A DNA stretch of 5,373 bases from Anaerolineales bacterium. GTDB taxonomy: Bacteria > Chloroflexota > Anaerolineae > Anaerolineales > UBA4823. The stretch spans positions 1 to 5,373 of the forward strand of contig JADYYC010000490.1 in NCBI GenBank assembly GCA_020853835.1, given 5' to 3'. Position 1 is the stretch's first letter, and each line of letters opens with the position of its first letter. The notes under the pieces were generated by a model that saw nothing but the letters and a program-made list of their open reading frames with translations, did no database searches and was not told where the DNA came from. The position numbers and the translations under genes were made by a program. Of this stretch, positions 1 through 4,355 are shown piece by piece.

Positions 1-1
1 G

Positions 2-406
2 CGCAGCGAGCCCGAGCGGGAGATCGAAATCAGCATCCAGCCGGATCTGTACGTCTACGGCGACGCCAACCTGCTCCAACTCGCCCTGGAAAACCTGGTC
101 AACAACGCCTGGAAGTTCACCCGCCGCTCGCCGCAGCCGCGCATCGAGATCGGCGCCACCCACCAGAAGGGCCGTCCGATATACTTCGTGCGCGACAACG
201 GCGTGGGGTTCGACATGAAATTCAAAGACAAGCTTTTCATGGCGTTTCAGCGCCTGCACAGTCCGGATGACTTCGAAGGCACGGGGATCGGCCTGGCGAC
301 CGTGCAGCGCGTGATCCAGCGCCACTCAGGTCACATCTGGGCCGAAGGCGAGGTAGACCGGGGCGCGACCTTCTTCTTCACGCTCTTCGATCCCGATTCG
401 GCCTGA
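2..406 (+). CDS. Sensor histidine kinase, C-terminal ATPase domain (5' partial)
   Basis: This is the last 134 codons of a two-component sensor kinase; the start, sensor domains and phospho-accepting histidine lie before the window. The HATPase_c (GHKL) domain is complete enough to name. Counting from the first visible codon, it has an N box with N31 and N35 in LENLVNNAWKFT, a G1 box DNGVGF at 65-70, an F box around F79-F82 followed by QRLH, and a G2 box GTGIGLATVQ at 93-102. It ends in the usual GATFFFTL strand. These residues bind ATP-Mg for autophosphorylation, so the kinase looks catalytically intact. The QRLHSPDDFEGTGIGLA stretch resembles PAS/GAF and phytochrome-type cytosolic kinases, but the sensory input cannot be seen. 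No receiver domain is fused after it; the protein stops five residues past the last strand. It is transcribed convergently with the genes to its right. Confidence 0.93.
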   Translation, partial: RSEPEREIEISIQPDLYVYGDANLLQLALENLVNNAWKFTRRSPQPRIEIGATHQKGRPIYFVRDNGVGFDMKFKDKLFMAFQRLHSPDDFEGTGIGLATVQRVIQRHSGHIWAEGEVDRGATFFFTLFDPDSA

Positions 407-494
407 CGCCGAGCCCCCTCTGATGACACCGGAAGACTGCCACGCCGCCAGGGCGAAATGGGCAAATAACTCGAGAGATGCCCTCGCGCCTTCC

Positions 495-515
495 CCCTCT
501 CCCTTTGGGAGAGGG
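495..515. repeat. Perfect hairpin, 9-bp stem and 3-nt loop (REP-like)
   Basis: CCCTCTCCC at 495-503 pairs perfectly with GGGAGAGGG at 507-515 across a TTT loop. No T-run follows on either strand, so it is not a typical intrinsic terminator for the kinase gene. It looks like the core of a REP-type palindromic repeat. Confidence 0.75.
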
Positions 516-536
516 CCGGGGTGAGGGCCACCCCGG
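516..536. repeat. Second hairpin, 8-bp stem and 5-nt loop
   Basis: CCGGGGTG at 516-523 pairs perfectly with CACCCCGG at 529-536, leaving AGGGC in the loop. It abuts the previous hairpin with no spacer, giving a tandem-hairpin unit, as is common in REP-like elements. It lacks a T-tract. Confidence 0.7.
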
Positions 537-591
537 AAACCAGGATTTCTCGCTGCACTCGAAATGACACCGGGAGGCTGCCACGCCGCCA

Positions 592-630
592 AAGAACGGC
601 GGCTTATAACGGACCATGGGCGCCGTTCTT
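592..630. repeat. 10-bp inverted repeat with 19-nt loop
   Basis: AAGAACGGCG at 592-601 is the exact reverse complement of CGCCGTTCTT at 621-630. It begins at the end of the second direct-repeat copy. Its role is unknown; it may be one end of a small degenerate mobile repeat or a transcript-stabilising hairpin. No T-run follows on either strand. Confidence 0.6.
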
Positions 631-691
631 GAGTGAAGAGCGCTGGCGCTTTGGAAATTCTCGGAAAGACCCCCTGCACGCTCCTGAAGCG

Positions 692-732
692 AAATAAAAC
701 AACACCCGGGCATCTTCACGGGCCCGGGTGTT
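692..732 (-). terminator. Intrinsic terminator of the malic enzyme-flavoprotein unit
   Basis: AACACCCGGGC (701-711) and GCCCGGGTGTT (722-732) form a perfect 11-bp GC-rich stem with a 10-nt loop. Read on the minus strand, the stem is followed at once by GTTTTATTT (692-700). It sits about 20 bp past the flavoprotein stop codon. On the plus strand the stem is followed by ATCATCTC, so it should act mainly on minus-strand transcripts. Confidence 0.85.
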
Positions 733-753
733 ATCATCTCACGGTTAGACCCG

Positions 754-1659
754 CTACAGCCTGGGTAGCAGATAGTCGTAAGCGCTCAGCGCCGCCTTGG
801 CGCCCTCGCCCACCGCGATCAGAACCTGCTCGGCAAAACCGCTCGCCACGTCGCCGGCGGCAAAAATGCCCGGCACGCTCGAGCGCGCCGAACAATCCAC
901 TTTGATGCGCCCTTCCTCGTCGAGGTCGACCAGCCCGGCGACCATCTGCGAATTGGGGATGAGCGCCATTTCAACGAAGAAGGCGTCCGCCGCCAGTTCC
1001 TTGAGCGCCCCGCCGGGCTCTTTGAGGATCAATGTGCGCGCAAATTCATCGCCTTTGACCTCGACGACCGAGTGGTCTTTCAGCACGGTCACGTTGCCCG
1101 CGGCTTCGAGCTTGTGGCACATTTCCGAATCGGGCAAGTTCTTCACCGGGCAGACCACGTACACCTTCTCGGCGATCGTCGCCAGCTCAGCCGCTGAGCG
1201 CAGCGCCAGCTCGCGGTCGCCGATCACGACGGTGGTGCGGTCGATAAACAGCGGGGCGTAGCTCAGCGCCGAGTAACACAGCCCTTTCATCATAAATTCT
1301 TTCTCGCCTGGCACTTTCATGCGCAGTTGTTTGGTGCCCGTGGCGATAATAACCGCTTTGGTTTTCAACTCCCCGCCCCCGGCAGTGTGCACGATGAAGT
1401 CCGCGCCATCGCGGGTGACCTTTTCCACGGCTTCCATGTGACGCGCAAAATCCAGGTATTCCAGCTCGCTCTTGAATTTGTTGACAATCTCCAAGCCGCG
1501 GATCACCTGGTAGTCCTGGATCCAGGGCAGGGACAGTTTATACTGCGTCTTTCCGCCCAGGTCCTTGCTGACCATCAGCACGTTCAAGCGCTTGCGGATG
1601 GCGTAAATCGTGGCAGTCAGTCCGGCGGGTCCGCCGCCGATCACGATAAGGTCATACAT
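754..1659 (-). CDS. Thioredoxin-reductase-fold FAD protein lacking the CxxC active site
   Basis: A 301-residue flavoprotein of the TrxB/AhpF fold, close in length to bacterial TrxB (about 320). FAD-binding elements are intact: GGGPAG at 8-13 near the N terminus, GG at 35-36, ATG at 106-108, and GIFAAGDV at 264-271 followed by EQVLIAVGEGAKAALSAYDYL. The C-terminal half resembles the AhpF reductase module more than TrxB. AhpF's N-terminal thioredoxin-like domains are absent. At the place where the family has CATC or CPHC, this protein reads SALS (S130, S133). The pyridine-nucleotide loop GGGxSA/G has become GDRELA at 147-152, and the NADPH-specific HRRxxxR is missing. It therefore should not reduce thioredoxin by the classical route; its partner and reaction are unknown. 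The start is fixed by GGAGGAGG 8 nt upstream, inside the malic enzyme gene, so translation is probably coupled. Automatic annotation as trxB would mislead. Confidence 0.9.
   Translation of the reverse strand: MYDLIVIGGGPAGLTATIYAIRKRLNVLMVSKDLGGKTQYKLSLPWIQDYQVIRGLEIVNKFKSELEYLDFARHMEAVEKVTRDGADFIVHTAGGGELKTKAVIIATGTKQLRMKVPGEKEFMMKGLCYSALSYAPLFIDRTTVVIGDRELALRSAAELATIAEKVYVVCPVKNLPDSEMCHKLEAAGNVTVLKDHSVVEVKGDEFARTLILKEPGGALKELAADAFFVEMALIPNSQMVAGLVDLDEEGRIKVDCSARSSVPGIFAAGDVASGFAEQVLIAVGEGAKAALSAYDYLLPRL
1261..1272 (-). other. Site of the lost redox disulfide (SxxS in place of CxxC)
   Basis: These four codons (TCG GCG CTG AGC on the minus strand) encode Ser-Ala-Leu-Ser at residues 130-133. 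They align with the Cys-x-x-Cys of TrxB/AhpF through the flanking pattern G-x-x-Y-[CS]-A-x-[CS]-x-x-P-x-F. Both serine codons are unambiguous and use different codon families (TCG, AGC), so one sequencing error cannot explain the loss. A nearby cysteine, C128, does not restore the motif. Confidence 0.85.
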
Positions 1660-1662
1660 GGT

Positions 1663-3021
1663 CTATTCCTCCTCCGGGATTGCGATGAAACCCTCTTTCA
1701 TCATCATTTGGGTCAGCTCACGCGAGCGTGAAATAATCTTGTGCGCCATATCGTAAAGCTCGTCGTAGCTGTGTTCAACCCGTGCCAGCCCTTGCTGGAT
1801 GGCTTTCACACCCACAGCCGCGGCTTCGCGCGGGAAAACTTCCCAATCGTCCATGCTCGGAAGGATGTTGTCCGCTGCCAGTTTATCACCCACGTGGTCG
1901 GCAAGCGCCTGGGCCGCCGCAAAGCACATCTCATCGGTAATGGTGCGGGCGCGCACATCCAGGGCGCCGCGGAAGATGCCCGGAAACCCGAGCGAGTTGT
2001 TGACCTGGTTATCAAAGTCCGAGCGCCCGGTTGCCACCACCGCCGCGCCGGCCTCTTTGGCCTCCCACGGCCAGATCTCAGGCACAGGGTTGGCGCAGGC
2101 AAAGACGATCGCGTCTTTGGCCATGCCGCGCACCCATTCCGCCTGGATCACGCCCGGGCCTGGCTGTGACAGCGCGATCACCACATCTGACCCTTTCATT
2201 GCGTCCGCAATGCCGCCCTGCCGCCCCTCGGCGTTCGTGGTCTGGCACAGCCGCCATTTGTCGACGTACTCGGCCTTGCGCATCTCCAGGTCTTTGCGGT
2301 GTTTGCCCATGATGCCTTTGCTGTCCACCATAAAGCAGCGCGCCGGGTCGACCCCCCAGCTAAAGATCAGGCGTGAGCAGGCCACGTTCGAGGCGCCGCT
2401 TCCGACGAAGGCAATGCTGACTTCTTCTTTCTTCTTGCCCACGACTTTGAGGGCGTTCATCAGCCCCGCCAGCGTGACTGTGGCGGTGCCTTGCTGGTCA
2501 TCATGCCAGATAGGGATCTCGGCCTTCTCGCGCAGCGTGTCGAGGATGTAAAAACACTTCGGGTTCGAAATGTCTTCCAGGTTGACCCCGCCCCAACCGG
2601 GCTGCAAATTGAGCACCAGGTTGATGATCGTATCCGGGTCTTTCGAGCCCACCATCACGGCTACCCCGTCCACGCCCCCGAGGTATTTGTACAGCAGGGC
2701 TTTGCCTTCCATCACTGGCATGCCGGCTTTCGGGCCGATATCGCCCAGCCCGAGCACGCGCGTCCCGTCGCTCACGACCGCCACGGTGTTCCACTTATTG
2801 GTGTACTCGTATACAAGCTCGGGATCGGCTTCGATCGCCCGGCACGGCGCCGCGACCCCAGGCGTGTACCAGATCGCAAAGTCGTTGAACGTGCGCACAC
2901 AGCATTTGAGCGCCGTCTCGACCTTGCCCCGGTAGAACGGATGCAGCTTCATGGCGTCAGCCGAAGGTTTCTTGGCTTTCGCCAGCAGCTCCTCAATAGA
3001 AATTGTCGGTTGTCCTGTCAT
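1663..3021 (-). CDS. Malic enzyme (malate dehydrogenase, oxaloacetate-decarboxylating)
   Basis: A 452-residue cytoplasmic malic enzyme converting malate plus NAD(P)+ to pyruvate, CO2 and NAD(P)H. The N-terminal domain has the catalytic tyrosine in YTPGVAAPC (Y52) and the catalytic lysine in MEGKALL (K107). Metal and substrate residues lie in VNLEDI (E149, D150) and WHDDQQGTA (D174, D175). The Rossmann domain carries VGSGASN (206-212), then VDSKG (232-236), ANPVPE (310-315) and ATGRSDFDNQVNN (330-342). It is the short bacterial form, without the phosphotransacetylase-like extension of MaeB. D233 at the end of the second Rossmann strand is compatible with NAD use, but NAD and NADP cannot be told apart safely. 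The start is supported by AAGGAGG 8 nt upstream; the next upstream ATG meets a stop after six codons. The gene is first in a unit with the flavoprotein, 3 bp apart. Confidence 0.96.
   Translation of the reverse strand: MTGQPTISIEELLAKAKKPSADAMKLHPFYRGKVETALKCCVRTFNDFAIWYTPGVAAPCRAIEADPELVYEYTNKWNTVAVVSDGTRVLGLGDIGPKAGMPVMEGKALLYKYLGGVDGVAVMVGSKDPDTIINLVLNLQPGWGGVNLEDISNPKCFYILDTLREKAEIPIWHDDQQGTATVTLAGLMNALKVVGKKKEEVSIAFVGSGASNVACSRLIFSWGVDPARCFMVDSKGIMGKHRKDLEMRKAEYVDKWRLCQTTNAEGRQGGIADAMKGSDVVIALSQPGPGVIQAEWVRGMAKDAIVFACANPVPEIWPWEAKEAGAAVVATGRSDFDNQVNNSLGFPGIFRGALDVRARTITDEMCFAAAQALADHVGDKLAADNILPSMDDWEVFPREAAAVGVKAIQQGLARVEHSYDELYDMAHKIISRSRELTQMMMKEGFIAIPEEE
1668..1675 (-). promoter_or_regulatory. 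Shine-Dalgarno of the flavoprotein gene, inside the malic enzyme gene
   Basis: GGAGGAGG on the minus strand lies 8 nt before the flavoprotein ATG and doubles as codons for the Pro-Glu-Glu-Glu tail of the malic enzyme. Stop and start codons are separated by 3 nt. This arrangement favours translational coupling and a fixed expression ratio of the two proteins. Confidence 0.85.
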
Positions 3022-3029
3022 CCTAATGG

Positions 3030-3036
3030 CCTCCTT
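3030..3036 (-). promoter_or_regulatory. Shine-Dalgarno of the malic enzyme gene
   Basis: AAGGAGG on the minus strand lies 8 nt upstream of the ATG at 3019-3021. It is a near-perfect anti-16S match and decides the start. Confidence 0.85.
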
Positions 3037-3074
3037 TACACATGGCTCGCCCGTCCATCAGCGTTTCACTCGAC

Positions 3075-3108
3075 AAAAACCGCCCACTCTGACGGGCAGA
3101 ATGGGCGG
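3075..3108 (-). terminator. Intrinsic terminator between lipoprotein and malic enzyme genes
   Basis: CCGCCCACTCTG (3080-3091) pairs with CAGAATGGGCGG (3097-3108), a 12-position stem with a single C-A mismatch and a five-base loop. On the minus strand it is followed directly by TTTTT (3075-3079). No T-run exists on the plus-strand side, so it acts on minus-strand transcripts. It lies about 150 nt after the lipoprotein stop and about 40 nt before the malic enzyme Shine-Dalgarno. It may simply end the lipoprotein message, or it may act as an attenuator in the malic enzyme leader. Confidence 0.8.
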
Positions 3109-3214
3109 GTCGTCAAAAACCAGCCAGACGGTTGATCGGCAGGCGAGGCTGTTTCTCCATGTATTCATTCTACTCATCCGCCCGCCGCCTGTCATGTGCC
3201 AAATATCGGGGGAG

Positions 3215-3244
3215 AATATAAACGTTTGTCATGTTAATTGTCCT
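3215..3244 (-). promoter_or_regulatory. Possible weak sigma-70-type promoter for the malic enzyme unit
   Basis: On the minus strand AGGACA (3239-3244; 4 of 6 to TTGACA) is followed after 18 nt by TATATT (3215-3220; 5 of 6 to TATAAT). It starts just downstream of the lipoprotein stop codon. If real, the transcript would have a leader of roughly 185 nt containing the terminator at 3075-3108. I found no better candidate between the terminator and the malic enzyme start. Evidence is sequence resemblance only. Confidence 0.35.
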
Positions 3245-3256
3245 CCGCTTCTGGCG

Positions 3257-4225
3257 CTAGGGAAATTTGAAATTGACACGCTGTTCCAGGCATTGACCGT
3301 TCAGGTTGTTCTGGGTGCACAGCACGACAATACCGCGCCCCTTTGTCCCCGGCGCCGGCAGCATGCCCATGCCTTTGGTCACAAAACCGCTCGAGCCGGG
3401 CGGCAGGCTCGAAAACCCGGGGGGACAGTCTGAGGCGCTGACAAGGAACGGATTGTTGCTGGCTTCCGGACCGGCAAGCCCGACATTGTTGGTGACATCC
3501 CAAATAGTGATATTGGACGAAAACAACGCGACCGTGCCGGTGTTCGTGACCCGAAACGTCGCCATAGCCACGCCGCCGCATATATGAAAGTCTACGAATG
3601 ACAATGAGAAATTGACCGTAACCGGTTGTGTTGGCAGCGGCGGCGGCTGGACAACCGGCACGCCGCTGGCATCGCCCAGGGGCTGCGTGGTCTCGCCCCA
3701 TACCCAGCAGTTGCCAAACTTGCCCTGTGGATCCCGGATCAGCCACCAGGTGTTCTCTGGGTTCCGCCCGATGATCTCCGCCTGCTGCCCGACGCGGATA
3801 AAGCTGATGGTGTTAAAGGCCTGGCTGGGGCCCTGGCGGCAGCGCGTTTCCACGTTGGCGGTGAGCATGAGCGCGGCCGGCGGCTGGGGCGGGGGCGGTT
3901 CGACGGGCTGGGTGGCTGGCGGGGGCGGAGTGATCGATGGCGGCGGCAGGGTGGGCGGCTCGGTGGGCGGGAGGGGCGTATCCGTTGGCTCGGGGGTGGC
4001 GCTGGGCGCCTGCCGGGTCAGCTCCTGGCTGGTTTCTTTGGCCTGCAAAGCCTGGATCGTCTGCTGCTGACTTTCGGCGGCGATGGTCGCTGCCGCGGCG
4101 GTCAGGACCGCGTCTTGATCTTTAGCTGGCCCGGCTGGAGAAAAATTACAGGCGCTCAGAGCTATCGCAAGTAGTAAGAACGCCGCCAAAAGAACCGCAT
4201 TGACCTGGTTATGCCGCTTATCCAT
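3257..4225 (-). CDS. Secreted lipoprotein with proline-rich linker, SH3-like domain and unknown C-terminal domain
   Basis: A 322-residue exported lipoprotein of unknown function. Residues 1-26 form a lipoprotein signal peptide: basic MDKRH, hydrophobic stretch 10-22, lipobox LSAC with C26 as the lipidated residue. Residues 36-72 are Ala/Gln/Glu-rich and probably helical. Residues 74-118 are a Pro/Thr-rich linker that likely spans the cell-wall space. Residues 119-183 match a bacterial SH3-like fold: an N-terminal strand with ETRCRQGPS, then VGQQAEIIGRN, NTWWLIRDP, and C-W-V-W-G at 173-177. C129 and C173 may form a disulfide. Residues 203-322 form a separate beta-rich domain with four cysteines (216, 267, 303, 312) that I do not recognise. 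Bacterial SH3 domains often bind peptidoglycan or other wall components, but no ligand can be read here. The start is supported by TGGAGG 6 nt upstream. The layout is typical of Chloroflexota surface lipoproteins, from memory. Confidence 0.88.
   Translation of the reverse strand: MDKRHNQVNAVLLAAFLLLAIALSACNFSPAGPAKDQDAVLTAAAATIAAESQQQTIQALQAKETSQELTRQAPSATPEPTDTPLPPTEPPTLPPPSITPPPPATQPVEPPPPQPPAALMLTANVETRCRQGPSQAFNTISFIRVGQQAEIIGRNPENTWWLIRDPQGKFGNCWVWGETTQPLGDASGVPVVQPPPLPTQPVTVNFSLSFVDFHICGGVAMATFRVTNTGTVALFSSNITIWDVTNNVGLAGPEASNNPFLVSASDCPPGFSSLPPGSSGFVTKGMGMLPAPGTKGRGIVVLCTQNNLNGQCLEQRVNFKFP
3872..4006 (-). repeat. Low-complexity Pro/Thr linker region of the lipoprotein
   Basis: About 45 codons (residues 74-118) encode almost only Pro, Thr, Glu, Ser and Ala, including runs of three and four prolines. 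The DNA is correspondingly strand-biased, with G-rich runs on the plus strand, which creates long spurious open frames there. Confidence 0.85.
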
Positions 4226-4231
4226 CGCACG

Positions 4232-4237
4232 CCTCCA
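4232..4237 (-). promoter_or_regulatory. Shine-Dalgarno of the lipoprotein gene
   Basis: TGGAGG on the minus strand lies 6 nt upstream of the ATG at 4223-4225 and supports that start. The encoded N terminus then gives a normal lipoprotein signal peptide. Confidence 0.75.
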
Positions 4238-4285
4238 TTAGCCTGTTTCAATCAAAAACAACCGGTTACAGGTGTCTGTGGTTTG

Positions 4286-4314
4286 ATCTTAGCATATTTT
4301 CAGCTCGCGCACAA
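4286..4314 (-). promoter_or_regulatory. Extended -10 promoter for the lipoprotein gene
   Basis: On the minus strand TTGTGC (4309-4314) is followed after exactly 17 nt by TAAGAT (4286-4291), with TG one base before the -10 hexamer (TGCTAAGAT). This is a good extended -10 sigma-70-type arrangement. Transcription would begin near 4279 with a leader of about 50 nt. The promoter sits about 45 bp past the maturase stop codon, so the lipoprotein gene probably has its own transcription. An 8-bp palindrome AACCGGTT (4260-4267) lies in the predicted leader. Confidence 0.6.
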
Positions 4315-4355
4315 CTCGGCATTATGCGGTGGGTCAAGGCGCGTTATCGAAAAGG

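Larger units (their letters stand above)
423..610. repeat. Direct repeat pair bracketing a hairpin cluster
   Basis: A 28-bp sequence at 423-450 recurs at 564-591 with two mismatches, in the same orientation and 141 bp apart. Weaker similarity continues after a one-base indel (GGCAAATAAC at 461-470 against GGCTTATAAC at 601-610), so the unit may be about 47 bp. Two strong hairpins lie between the copies. The stretch with GAGAGGGCCGGGGTGAGGG, and the piece reading CTCGCTGCACTCGAAATGAC, look like dispersed intergenic repeats that I recall from many bacterial genomes, including Chloroflexota. That identity comes from memory. No coding potential is credible in 407-753. Confidence 0.7.

Noticed and set aside
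495..515. Hairpin considered as the terminator of the histidine kinase gene
   Set aside because: No T-run follows on the plus strand, and the hairpin belongs to a repeat with a second abutting hairpin.
423..591. Possible CRISPR array from the 28-bp direct repeats
   Set aside because: There are only two copies, 113 bp of hairpin-rich sequence between them, and no cas genes. The spacing is far too long for a spacer.
326..737. Minus-strand frames encoding peptides such as PHPGPLPKGEGEG and LTPALSQRERG
   Set aside because: These are translations of the hairpin repeat in several frames. Such peptides recur as false ORFs wherever this repeat type occurs, and they lack plausible start signals.
633..905. 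Plus-strand 90-codon frame across the terminator
   Set aside because: It crosses the terminator hairpin and the flavoprotein's 3' end in antisense, and its Arg/Pro-rich peptide resembles nothing.
1799..2551. Plus-strand open frame of 250 codons
   Set aside because: It is entirely antisense to the malic enzyme, whose motifs are unmistakable. The peptide shows only Ser/Ala/Arg-rich composition typical of a shadow frame.
3618..3629. The 12-mer ACAACCGGTTAC, present on the minus strand here and on the plus strand at 4258-4269
   Set aside because: One copy encodes the Q-P-V-T of the lipoprotein and is explained by coding. The core is a self-complementary 8-mer, so a chance match is likely.
3626..4174. 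Plus-strand open frame of 182 codons with Gly/Arg-rich sequence
   Set aside because: It is the antisense of the lipoprotein's proline-rich linker and SH3 region; the Gly/Trp/Arg runs are complements of proline codons.
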